Source of the DNA: Dendrophyllia cribrosa
Lineage: Eukaryota; Cnidaria; Anthozoa; Scleractinia; Dendrophylliidae
Reading direction: 5' to 3'
Length of the DNA stretch: 64,000 bases
NCBI GenBank assembly: GCA_024195265.1
Contig: JAJLRJ010000001.1
Location: forward strand, 55,663,202 to 55,727,201
A program made the position numbers and the translations under genes. The notes below the pieces were generated by a model. It searched no databases, had not been told where the DNA came from, and saw only the letters and a list, made by a program, of their open reading frames with translations. Numbering within the stretch: the first letter of the stretch is position 1; each line of letters starts with the position of its first letter. Positions 51,851 to 63,400 of the stretch are shown piece by piece.

Positions 51851-52057
51851 GCTTGGAGTGTTGCGATTATTGTTGTTGTAGCAGTTGTCCTATCCATGCC
51901 AGAAACTATTGTTGGTGTGTTGCAAATTGCTACAACGGACTTGTGTGCTCGATACCTTTTAAACAGGGCATGGATGTGGGTTATGACACTGTCACTTACA
52001 AGCTCAGCAATGGACCCATGGATCTATGCTATGAAAATTCGCGAGTTTCTTAACTAA
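51851..52057 (+). pseudogene. Truncated GPCR copy (TM6-TM7 only)
   Basis: From GCTTGGAGTGTTGCG on it matches the two full genes: AWSVAIIVVVAVVLSMP, DLCARYLLNRAWMWV and SSAMDPWIYAMKIREF. Everything before TM6 is missing, and the sequence upstream is unrelated. About 38 bp of the C-tail are deleted so it stops just after REFLN. Its 3' flank also matches the others. It is a broken copy unless spliced to an unseen exon. Confidence 0.85.
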
Positions 52058-52299
52058 ATGTAGTTAAGATCCTGAGATCTGTACTCAGTTGTGTTACGAG
52101 CTTTGGATACAGTTGTTGTGTTCCTTTATTACTATATTCGAAAATTAGAATTTCTTTTCTCTCTATCTACGTAGTGGACCTGTGTTCAGCCGCTCCCTTC
52201 CCTCAAGCTGTCCTCGTCTGTGATTACCCCTTGATAATTAATCGTGTTATATGCCACGTGTTTCTTTTCCTAGAATGTGTGGAAAATAATCTTATGTAG

Positions 52300-54234
52300 T
52301 TCTGTATCCACCCTAGGACAAGCAAAGTTATACCCCAACCATTTAATAGATAACCTGTGATGTGATCCACAAGATAAGACTGAAGTGTAATTGGTTATGT
52401 CTCTCTTGGGGACCTATGGCAAAATGGTGGCCAAAAAAATGGTGGCCAAAAATGGTTTTGGGGTTTTCTCCAAATTCATAGTTATCGATCGTAAAGTGCT
52501 AGACTTGTAAAATATGATATAATCAACAATCTGCTTCCTTTCGGTAGTATTGTATATATTTTTTCACGAAAAAAGGTAAAGAACAGGCCAGTTTTTTTGA
52601 AAAAAAAAAAAATGGTTTGACCATGTTGACTTCATGGTTATCTTATAGCGTAATAGCTTGAACCATAGCGACTGATCCTTATCAAACTTTGCCAAAATAT
52701 TTCTTAAGAATAAACAAACAGCTACTGAGGATTAGAAGATGCTGGTAAAAAAATCCACTTGAAAAATCGGAGAAAATTATTATGACGGTGGCATCCTCCC
52801 CCACTGTACGTCCGAGGATTAAATTGTGGCAATAAGCCACGCTAAACCAAGAAATTTATTGGCTAAACTCATTTTACGAACACCGTAGTTAAGCGCGAAG
52901 TTAAAATCTACTTTTATTAACTGTTATTTTCGGTATCACCCTGTTTAATTAAAAAAAGTACAATATGACAAATAGGGATGATATCTGTTTACAAACATTC
53001 TTTTTGTTATTCAAATGTGCCAGCCACTGGAACAAAAGAACCCTTTGTTTCGGCAGCCAATAAGGCTCTGGTTGGCACATTAATAACAATTGGTGACGTC
53101 ATTGATATCTTCCCTATAGCGCAAAAACGTTTTTGGCACATATTTAAAGTAAACGTTATCACAAAGATTATTTCTAATTGCGGTATTTAGCTTTTACAAT
53201 TAGTTTGGGTTTTCTTGAAGCTTAATTTCAGCGCTAGCACCATCGTTTCATTGTAATTATACATTATCAATAGATATCGCCATAAAGGGTCCATGAAGTT
53301 CATACTGTGTTTTTGCTCAGTTTCCAGCAACTAATCTAAGTTACGATTGTCTCTATACAAATGTTAGTTGTCTTTGTAATAATTCGTTCGGTTATGATAT
53401 TTCTAGTTAATTTTATTTTAGTGTTTAAAGGTTAAATCTGTTCACTGTTTTTTACGTTTCTTATTTCTGTTGCTACAAACAAACTACGGACAAGTGTTAA
53501 ACACCCGTAAACTTGTTAAGCGGATTAAATAACTTAATTATTTAACGGTGTACTTTAGCTTGCAAAATAACCTTTCTGCCTAAATCGTTGTGTTAAGTTT
53601 GTTGTATTTTTGCACTATAAAACTATGTTAGCACATCGAATGGTTGTAAAGTCTTCATTGTTCTTAAACATTAGTTTTTGTCATGTTTGCTCCAAATTTT
53701 CTTTTTTTTTTTTTTCAAATTACCTTGTTGTCCTCCGTTTGTCCACGATGGGCGTTTACCATATGACACTAAATTTTTGCGGGTTGTAATTGTTGCGAGT
53801 TTTGCGGTTTATTTCACGATCCGAAAAAAAATGTTGCCGCAATTTTTTTTCGAAAAAAATTACCCCCGGGAGTGTCAAAATTAAATACAAACATCACCTT
53901 TTACACGTAGCGTAACATCGCGTTGGTGCCCATTTACTTAAAACGTGGTCTCTTTCGTTCAGATGTTGTTGTAATAGAGTGACGCTGATTAACGTCTGCA
54001 TGTTGTTTCTTCTGTATTTCGACTACATGTACTCAAATAAAAAAATTGTTGAACACGCAAGCAAGAAAAACTAGTCTTTCCCAATCGCAAAAATTAGTTC
54101 CCGCAAAAATACTGCATTAAGATCTTTCCACCTGTCTTCGGGATTAAACGAACAATACCAATTTGCGCGCGGCTTCTTGTTCGCATAAAATTATGACGAA
54201 CCTCCACTAACTTTAATTCCTGTGAAGTGTTTGA
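52300..54234. other. Intergenic between GPCR copies
   Basis: Bases about 53400-53560 match about 56440-56570 (GTTGCTACAAACAAAC, GGCAAGTGTTAA-type words), so part of this is 3' flank duplicated with the genes. ATGGTGGCCAAAAA occurs twice near 52420. The rest is unassigned. Confidence 0.5.
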
Positions 54235-54327
54235 ATGTTATATAGGTCGCGTAATCCGTATTGTCCCGAAGAATCGATTTTACGATGGGAACTCCGTTTG
54301 GTTGAAAGCAACTGGAAATTTAAAGTT

Positions 54328-55278
54328 ATGTCTGATCAATCGGATTGCACGGGACAACTGTCTTTTATCTCGGCTGTAATCCTGGGGATTTTAAACGGAG
54401 TTTCCGGTCTAGCCACCATTACTGGAAACCTCATGGTGCTCATAACCTTCTTTAAGAACCAGCCACTCCATCAACCATGTTACCTCCTTATGGCATCTTT
54501 ATCCGCCATTGATCTCGTAGTTGGAGTGGTAGTGAACCCGTTATATATCGTGTTGACGAACTTCGTCTCATGGGAATACAGAGACGATCATCTGCTTCAG
54601 TTGGAGAGCTTTTTTTCCAGTTCCAGCTCGATGATAATAATGCACAACTTGTCGATTATGAGTATCGAGCGCTACATCGCAGTGAACTATCCTCTGAGGT
54701 ACCCTGGTATTGTCACAGTTAGGCGCACCTTTATCACCATCGTCGCTACCTGGGCATTCGGCTTAATGTTTAATGGCTTGTACTTCCTCACCAGCAACGA
54801 AGACTTGCCTAAAATGTGGATTGCTTGTTCAATCGTCACTGGATTAATTCCAATGACAACTGTATCTTTCTGTTATGCAAAGATCTGGCAAGCAGCTCGA
54901 GCACAATCGAGAAGAATTGCTGTTATGGAGAAGAGTGTTTCGGTTCCGCGTGAAGGTCAAGGTTCAGCTGCAGGCGAGACAACTGCCTCGGTCATGTCTG
55001 CCCAGGCCATTATCCAAGCCAAGCGAAGCAGGAAGGCAGCTTGGAGTATTGCGATTATTGTTGTTGTAGCAGTTGTCCTATCCATGCCAGTAACTATTGT
55101 TGGTGTGTTGCAGATTGCTACAACGGACTTGTGTGCTCGATACCTTTTAAACAGGGCATGGATGTGGGTTATTACTTTGTCACTTACAAGCTCAGCAATA
55201 GATCCATGGATCTATGCTATGAGAATTCGCGAGTTTCAGACGTGTGTAAAGCAAACTCTGTGCATTAAATTTGACTAG
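54328..55278 (+). CDS. Intronless class A GPCR, copy 2 (316 aa)
   Basis: By hand it differs from copy 1 at about 17 of 316 residues (roughly 95% identical), including S46P in the first loop, K-C to R-R in the second intracellular loop (YPGIVTVRRTF) and I to M in TM4. All receptor motifs (GN, Asp62, SIERY, SMP, DPWIY) are kept. The frame extends upstream to 54235, but the added 31 residues are not conserved in copy 1, so I start at the shared ATG. Both copies keep open frames with mostly conservative changes, which suggests both are used. Ligand unknown, MECA-like by motifs. Confidence 0.9.
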   Translation: MSDQSDCTGQLSFISAVILGILNGVSGLATITGNLMVLITFFKNQPLHQPCYLLMASLSAIDLVVGVVVNPLYIVLTNFVSWEYRDDHLLQLESFFSSSSSMIIMHNLSIMSIERYIAVNYPLRYPGIVTVRRTFITIVATWAFGLMFNGLYFLTSNEDLPKMWIACSIVTGLIPMTTVSFCYAKIWQAARAQSRRIAVMEKSVSVPREGQGSAAGETTASVMSAQAIIQAKRSRKAAWSIAIIVVVAVVLSMPVTIVGVLQIATTDLCARYLLNRAWMWVITLSLTSSAIDPWIYAMRIREFQTCVKQTLCIKFD

Positions 55279-56620
55279 TAAATGTAGTTAAGCTCAGTTA
55301 TTGTTCGAGCTTTTGTTATAGTCGTTGTGTTGCGTTATAACTATACTTTAGAACGTTAGAATGTCCTTTCTCTCTACAAGTGTACAGCCGCTCCCTCCGC
55401 TCAAGAAAAATCGCAGAAGGGCTGGCGTCTGTGATTTACCGTCGATAATCGTGTTCAAAGCCAAGTGATTTTTCTCAGAATGTTTGGAAAATGATCTGAT
55501 ATAGGTATACTACTCTGTATTAGATTATGACAATAAGCCACGCTTAACTCCACAAAAACCGTAGGATCGAAAGCGAAACTGAAATCTATCTTTTCTAGCT
55601 ATTGTTTGGTCGGCTTTGCGTTCCCCAAATTAAGTTGTATTTAAATGGATGACACGTAACAAAGCGAATGATCGAAAAGAACAGATCCGCGTCTGGACGC
55701 AACAGCCCAATAACCAAGTGAACTAAACCCAAAAATCCTTTGTTTTCTTCGTTTTCGGTTTTTTTATTTTGGGATTTCACAAGATTGCTTTTTTATGTCG
55801 TTAAGGTGCTATGCTACAATGCAGGAGGAACTTTAATTTTCATTTTTCGGTCTCTTGCATTGTAGGGTAAAAAAGCGTTGGAGGCACGGTCTAGTAGTAA
55901 CGCTAATTATTTTACTTTTACACTTGTTTTTTTTACTGCAACACAATTTTTTCGCACCGCTATTTTAAATTTATTTTTCCGTGTCAAGACACATGCTAAT
56001 CTAAGCGGTGGGAAGATTAGTGTTGAAGAACTGAAACATGAAATATAAATGTATATATGTACATATTTAGAAAAAATGTTACCACCACGATTATTGGTTT
56101 TTCTAATTACGATGATTGGTTGTTTTCTTTGTAAGACTAATGCTGTGTTCACACTAGGGCGAAACATATTTAGTCCGTTCACGAATGAAAACATATTTCA
56201 CTATAAAAAGTAATTGAAACTACGTACCTTACGAGGTGATTTTAAAATTATGCTGATGTGAACACAGCAAAATTTCAGCACCAGCGTTCTGTTTTAATTA
56301 TGCATTATCAAAATATATCAGTTTTACTGATACTATAACTGCGTTTTTGTTCAGTTCAATTACCAGAAACTATTATTATGCAGTTGTTATTGCTCTTTCT
56401 TTAACAGTTCGTTTATTTTTATTACCAGTTAAGTGCATTTTAGTCTTTATAAAGTGTTGAATCTGTCTACTGTTTATTACGTTGGTTAGTTCTGTTGCTA
56501 TAAACAAACCACAGGCAAGTGTTAACCACCTGTCAGTAATCTTTGGAAGCGGATTAGATACTTAGTTAATTACTTAATAGTGTGCTGAGATAGCTTAGAA
56601 AAACAACTATCATTTCTGTC
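55279..56620 (+). other. 3' flank of GPCR copy 2, duplicated
   Basis: Collinear with 50729-51800 and partly with 53400-53560, with a few insertions (for example about 55670-55800). No further gene is seen. Confidence 0.7.
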
Positions 56621-56789
56621 AAGATTGTTGTAGTTTAGCCACAGAATACTTAAGCATATTAACATTTTTCCGTACTTTAATATTTTTAATAAATTAAAAC
56701 TCCATAAACCAAGCATGTTTGGAAAGAAAAGATTCTGCCTCTTTATAAATATTTATAAATATATAGAAATATGTACTTTAAGAAAAACA

Positions 56790-57230
56790 CCCGGGGGGGG
56801 GGGGGGGTACTCAACAAAGTTTTGTACGGGGATGCTCCGCCCCGAGGTCCAAACCCTTACCCTTTCATATACCGTTTTTGACAGAAAAGGTACCCCTTTC
56901 ATATACCTTTCATTGAAAATGGTACCCCTTTCATATACCTTTCGTTGAAAATGGTACCCCTTTCATATAGCCTTTGGGTGCGTCTGTTTGATATATTTTG
57001 AAAGGCCCTTTTTATAATACTTAAATTGCAGTTTTCCCTACTTTTTTTATGCTTCAACTCGTGTTTTCACTACCATTTCCTATTCTTCGTGAAATCCCTA
57101 CCCTTTCACATACTTCAACTCGTGTTAACCACCTTCCCTTTCATATACCTCAAGCCTAAAAAAGGTACCCCCTTCGGGCGGAGCATCCCCGTATAGCCCA
57201 TTATAGGGAGTACCCCCCCCCCCCCCGGGG
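56790..57230. mobile_element. G-rich MITE, 441 bp, GAAAAACA duplication
   Basis: It starts CCCGGGGG...GGTACTC and ends GAGTACCCCC...CCGGGG. The inner inverted words GTACGGGGATGCTCCGCCC and GGGCGGAGCATCCCCGTA extend the terminal repeat. GAAAAACA flanks both sides (56782-56789, 57231-57238). The interior repeats GGTACCCCTTTCATATACC several times. Confidence 0.85.
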
Positions 57231-58920
57231 GAAAAACACGGAAAGATAAATGAAGTCATAACTCGTGAATGGTATGAAATTGTCATGCCTGCGTCCATCC
57301 TACATGGAGCTGATGAATAGCTGACTGTAGCAGAAGATCTAAATGTATAAGTGATATTGAACATTTGAAATATATTTGCTTTATTTGCAACTTTTAACTA
57401 TTACTTTTCTTAGGAAAAGGGATATATCGTAATATTACTTGTGTAGTCATTTCCGGCGGTTCGGGTTTGCTTCTAGTACCCAGGCCTCTGTAATATAAGA
57501 GTTACCAAAATTTCGTAGCACTAGTATAGATGTTGTAGTTAATTTTTTATCTCAGGTAACCCCTCATGTTTTTATTTTTCCATTTCCAACTACAACATAG
57601 ATATTACACATTTCAAAAACACGACACAAATGAATGTTTGAGTTTGGAAAAACATGTTTCGGATACTTCAGTATCCATCAACAGTTCAGAATGTTTACAA
57701 AATTTGTAACTTTATATAATGAAGTTAATAACAAAGAAATGTTGATTATAAGTAGTAGAAATAATGGCTAATTACCAATCTGTGAGAATATTACATAATA
57801 CGGGATACAACGGAATTAGCGGAAAACAAATAACGTGATACGGATATAGGTCTGTGAAAATATTATATAATACTAAAGGGGTATGTGATACTTCTATTAA
57901 AAACAAAACGTTAAAAAAAAAGTAAGAGTGTTCTGAATTAACATGTTTAACTTGTTTGTTGAGCGCGGGTCGTTCCCATTCAATATGAAGGGCTTCTTTG
58001 ATCTTAAGTTGGAAAATAGCGGGAGCCTAGTCCAAAGTGGAAAAACAGCTCACAGAACATGGTGTGAAATGACTTTGTCTTTTCAATGGAATGGTTAAAT
58101 CTATCAATGTATATATAGTCATTAAACTAGTAAGACGAGATCTTTCAACATATAGTTCTTGCAAAAAATATTGCTCAATTGAAGAGATTATCGTTCAGTG
58201 ATAGAAAATGAGCTGGAAGGGCTATGAATATATGTCTAAGCATAGTGACTTTTCGCAAATTAAAGGTTGTGCTTTTCAAAGCTATGTTATTCAATAAGTA
58301 AACAAAGTTCTGTTGTTTTCAACCAATGGTTGCATAATATTGAGTACTTAGTGTTTTGATCGAAATTCATGTAGTGCTGTTTTAAAGCCGTTCCAAAAGT
58401 TATTTGCGCAGTTATTTATTATTATTTTTTTATTATTATTTTTTTTATAGTAAAAGTAAAATGGCGTTCATGTTGGTGCACATAACAAAAGAAGTTCATT
58501 AAAATTCTTTTGTAGGTGTGTACCAACATGGCCGCCGTGACGTAACGTGAAAAGCACCTATAAGAACCTTATTTGCGCAGTTATTATGTGTTATTTATTT
58601 TGCTGTAAAAGTTGTTAAAATAACCATTAAAAACATTAACAACAACCTCCATTTCATAGTTATTGTAATCTAATTTATGTCATGCAGTTAAAACAACCTA
58701 TTTTAATAACATATATTAAAAAAAAGGAATGGTTAAATCGACTGTTTCTGCGGTTTCTGTCGTATTGGTGTCTCGCAAAGTCAACTTTTGTACGTAGTCA
58801 GATCAGCCTGGCAGTTTATTAATACGTTGTTCATTTTTTTGGCTGATTAGGTCTTTCGTAGATGCTACGTATCGTTTACAGCATTATCGTTTGCGGTCCT
58901 TTGCAGATTTTACTAGTGTT
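57231..58920. other. Intergenic, hairpin only
   Basis: No gene. An inverted pair ATGTTGGTGCACATAACAAAAGAA / TTCTTTTGTAGGTGTGTACCAACAT lies at about 58470-58532, followed by GGCCGCCGTGACGTAACGTG. Similar wording (GCCGCCATGCTGGTGGACATAAACAATAG) lies at about 63172-63263. Confidence 0.5.
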
Positions 58921-58927
58921 TTATCTG

Positions 58928-59190
58928 TAGGTATATAAAAGGGGTACCAGTTTAAACGAAAGATATATGAAAGGAGTGCTATTTTCAAGGAAAGATATAC
59001 GCAAGGGGTACCATTTTCATATATATGAAAGGGGTGCCATTTTTAAGGGAAGATATATGAAAGGGGTACGTACCATTTTTAATGAAAGGTATTTGAAAGG
59101 GTTACCTTTTCGGTCAAAAACTGTATAGAAAAGGGTAAGGGATTGGACCTCGGTGCGGAGCAAAACTTTGTTGAGTACCCCCCTCCCCGG
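58928..59190 (-). mobile_element. Partial G-rich MITE relative
   Basis: Repeated TATATGAAAGGGGTACCATTTT units and the end GTTGAGTACCCCCCTCCCCGGG match the right half of the element at 56790-57230 (inverse). The left G-rich end is missing, so it is truncated or decayed. Confidence 0.65.
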
Positions 59191-59819
59191 GATATCTATA
59201 TACTTGTGATTCGTGATTTCTAATTTCAAGATCGTTAAAGCAGTGGCAGAAAAGAGTAGGGGGCGTAGACCACGGTGGTGTGGTCAACCTTGCGGGTTGT
59301 GGGATTGGGAAGGGGTGTCCCGTTGGTGCCATTCCCTCTGGACTGTATGAGTCCAGAAAAGAAAGAAAGATACAATCCAGGGTAGCCTCCCACACTTATC
59401 TTGCCCAAAAAAATAAGGCCCAAGGGCCAAAATAATTTCAGTCTCGAACATTTTCACTTCGTCCCCCCCTTTATTCACTACACCCTCACCCCCTTAAGAT
59501 GGGGTCTGGATCCGCCACTGAAACGTGCCCGTGAATGCGTAAACATAAACGTGATCAGTGAACCAAGTGCTGACTAAAACGTGATCGCGCCGTGAATCAC
59601 TTTGTTTTTGTAATTATTCGCGACGCGTGATGAAAAGGTCCCATGTTTTTACGTGATTGAATTTCGCAAAGACCTCACGACAGAACGATAATTAATAGTT
59701 AAACAAGAGGCTGTACACAGCTTGAACTCGTGGCGTTTTTAAATTATTGCAGCATTGTTTCCCGAGTGTTTTGAGTGCTTTTACGGAGAAACAGAAGCTT
59801 AAAATTATGTCTAATCAAA
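59191..59819. other. Intergenic, nothing recognised
   Basis: GC-richer stretch near 59240-59500 with overlapping minus frames and no known domain. Confidence 0.4.
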
Positions 59820-60450
59820 GGCTCCTAAGAGCCAACCCGTGTAGAAGAAATGCGAACGCGTAACGCAATATTGCCGTAAGCTTACGTTTCCATACTGACA
59901 CGGTTTGATATTTAAAAAAAAAAAATAAACGTAAGGATTTTTGACGAACGGAAAAAAAAAACAGAACATCACTTTCATAATGTCCAGTCCGAAGAAAAAA
60001 ATAAACAGGACAAAATAAAAAAGAAAAAAAAGAAGTCTCGAGCGTGACTTGAACTCGGGCCGTCCGGGCTAAGCCAAAACACTTATCCACTGCGCTATCG
60101 AAGAACACTTAGTCGATGGTCTAAATTTTATTATTTTAAGGTAGATACGCATCAAAACGCGTGTCTCGGTTGAAAAATCCTTTTAAATAGATTTTAACGT
60201 TGCACTAAAAACTCCAAATGAGAAACATCTTTAAGCTTATTGTTGTTTATATTCGTATAAATCAAATTAATTATTGTTATCGCTGGATTCACGTTGTTCT
60301 TGTTACGAAACGTATTCGTAACAAAGCATTTAATACTCACGAAGTTTTACAGCTGATGGAATTGAGGAGCGAGTGAGTGAGTGAGAGAATTTTATTTAGT
60401 CGCCGTTTCCGATAACCCGTGTATTATGCTTGCGTGTATACACGGGTTTA
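59820..60450. mobile_element. Inverted-terminal element, copy B, interrupted by a SINE
   Basis: Collinear with 1-332 at both ends (GGCTCCTAAGAGCCAACCCG, then GTAACGCAATATTG, and later CGTATTCGTAACAAAGCA through TACACGGGTT). The extra DNA at about 60040-60306 is absent from copy A. The right end has an additional inverted pair AACCCGTGTAT / ATACACGGGTT. Confidence 0.8.
60040..60306 (-). mobile_element. tRNA-derived SINE inside copy B
   Basis: On the minus strand it reads ATAGCGCAGTGGATAAGTG (A box) and CCCGAGTTCAAGTCACGC (B box), a tRNA-like head at about 60045-60115. The stems are imperfect, so it is not a working tRNA. Its absence from copy A supports insertion. End points are approximate. 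Confidence 0.65.
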
Positions 60451-63400
60451 AAAGTAAGACTACACTACATTCACTACATTCAGTAGCCGACACTTCAAAG
60501 CTCGATCGCTAAGCAAATTGCAAGTTATATAAAACACAAAACTTGCCGGAACAAAAATCCTACAGGAATAAGCGGCGAACACAATATCAAAGGGTCCTAT
60601 CCATCCACGAACGCCTTGTATTGTCTTGAAAACGTGCAATTGTACGCTGTAGTTCTTTACTTTGCTTGTCACTGTCAACACACGGAGAAATTCTGCGGTA
60701 TGTATTTCATGGCTGAAAGCCATATAGTCGTCGACATAAACTAAAAAATGCATGCATAAATTTGCATGCGCTAATGTAACACGAAAAAAAACAAGAAAAG
60801 TCAAAGCCGGATTTACAACTCGTGTGCTTCGCCACGAGTAATAATAACAAATAGTCGAATATATTTTAAGTGTAGAAAGAAAAATTTAACAAGGCAAAGG
60901 CACTTCAGGCAAAAAATGAAATGAAAGCAATATTATTGACCATTATTTGTTATCAACAAGAACATGTTGCATGATAGAACAGTCTATCTTTCGTTTATGG
61001 AATTTTAGATTTTATTCAATAAAGGTCAGGCAGCGGTTAATAAGTGCGTAAAAATGTGGTGCTGCTTCAAGAGGATTTAAAAATGGGAAATCAGACCACC
61101 GTGAAGTTCGCTCGAGCGTTAGTTCCTCGTCAGAGAGAATCACAGTGGTAATAAAGTGGTCAGATCAATGTTTTATACAGTGGTCTTGTGGTTTTCATAT
61201 AAAAAATCAGGACCTCTCAATACTAAAAGACACTTTGGAAATAGTATTTGTTATCGAAAACTATTCCAGCTGCAAGAGATAAAATCAAGATTTAACTGGG
61301 AGAATCCATTTTTATATCTACACACCAGAAGTAGCCTTTTGATAAGCGCGCCCCTGAACTCGATGTACTAGATGTGAGAAGCGTTGGGTTTTTTAGTTCA
61401 AATATGTTTATTATCATCCGAATCTTCTTACCGATATATCAACCCATATTTTTCACCATTTACAAGGCATGTCTAATGGTTTCAAACAACAACACAAATG
61501 TATCAATATGTTTCTTTGATGCGCAAAGAAGGAAAAGCAAAAAAATCTAAATCTGGTGATTTAAGGCACGAATTAAACCGAAATATATTTATTTTCGGCA
61601 TAAACAGCGTAGCCAATTCAGATCAGAGAAACAGCATTTTACTCAAATCTGTCAAATTTAGCCTTCCAAAACGATTTAGTGTCGTGTTCGTGATTGCGAT
61701 CCTGAAAGATTACTACTTAAGTCGCCCGATTTTAATTAACTGCGTCGACAGGCAATTGGAATCCATATTAGGACGGGCATGGGGTAATCACGGTATGTAC
61801 GGTATCAATTTAAGTTGTTAATAAGAGACGTATGTGAAGTGAACGAACCAGACCAACAGCAGAGTCCGGCAAACCTGAGAATACATCATAACACACAAAA
61901 GCTTGTTTTGTAAGACTGAAATTCAGTGTAATCAAGACATCTACCGTTTTCTAAATGAAAGACCGAATCATTATTATCATTGCCATTTTGGCGGTAGTTG
62001 CAAGAAAGGCAGCCACATCGAAGGTCAAGAAAGAGGAATCTAGAGGACAATATTCCCTAAGCTCGCTTTTAAGCGAAAAAGGTAAACAGGCTGAGTAAAC
62101 ATTCTTTAATCCTTATTTATTGAAGACTCCAGTCTGAAAATAGCCAACAGACATCGGAGTACTGCTAATTCAATGTCAATGCTGGCAGTATGAACATCAT
62201 GATCTTTTGTTATCCGACCAGTTTGCATTTTTATAGGGTGCGAATACGCATCAAAACGAGTGCAAATATGTTGCTTTGTCAAACAGTGAATATAATTTGT
62301 TGTTGTTCTGTGTTTTCTCGATGCCCTCAGGAACGCTGCTACAAACAAATGGTATAACACCGACCGTCAGTTCAGAAACGTTAATCTAAATGTGATTTTT
62401 TGTTTAAGTTACAAAATCAATTGAAGTAATTTCCTTTTTTTCAATGAAAGCTGCTAGAAACTGCACCAATGGGAATGTATATCGAACCCCTTTTCGAGAA
62501 CTTTCGATTTTAAATTGAAAATTAATATTCTCGTCGAAAATAGGTGTTATTCATCAGATGATAATAAATGTTTTAGATAACGCAGACTACTCAAAGCAAA
62601 TGATAGTGATAGTATTACGCTCAGTGTCTTTTCAGGGAACTATTCGCTTGAAAAAATCTATTATTTGTCTATTGATAACTCGGTTAAGCATTCTTTTTAA
62701 AGTATAAAACATTACAAGAAACAAACTTTTAAAATTCATATGATGTTATATGCCTTTTGCGATTCTAAAATGCTTTCATGTATTCTCGAGCAGTCTTGAT
62801 TCATTACTCGACTTATCGAAGTGACTATTTCGGACGAAAACGTTTGAAATCCATTTTCGAGAGCAATGTGCGACAAATATGTTATCTTCCCGTCATCACG
62901 CCATTATCACACGAAAACATTTTTTTGGTTGATTTGCAAAACATGTGAATGAAAGATGTACACTTTTATCGAAAACCACAGATTAGAACTCAATTGGTCG
63001 GTTTATTACCAAGATATGTAATTCACGTAACAAATCGCACGGCGAGACAGTCGGAGAAGTGCTTCGAGCTTGACACATTAATCCTTGTCGGGGAATTCAC
63101 CTCGTACGTACATCAAGGCCTATTTATCTCAGGATAAACAGTTCGTTATAGATGGTTTTCATGTTACGTCATCGCCGCCATGCTGGTGGACATAAACAAT
63201 AGTTCTCTCTCTCATTAGCTCCTTTCGTTCGTCCACCAGCATTTGTTTGTTTCACTATTGTTATCTATGTCTCTAGAGATTGATTGCAAACCACCTATTA
63301 ATAAAGGCAAATCTGGTTTATCTAGATGTCTCGGAGTGTTCACTAAATAATATGTTTATCCGGCATCAGCTATGCTACACTGTTTTTATAAGAAAGTCTA

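Noticed and set aside
60045..60115. Possible functional tRNA on the minus strand
   Set aside because: Imperfect stems, and the block is an insertion relative to the other copy of the host element.
60460..60804. Minus-strand frame containing FLVYVDDYMAFS, like a reverse transcriptase YVDD box
   Set aside because: No other reverse transcriptase motif is present before or after it, so I treat it as chance or an unprovable relic.
61498..61821. 107-aa frame near the right end
   Set aside because: No recognisable domain; could be an exon but nothing in the sequence supports it.
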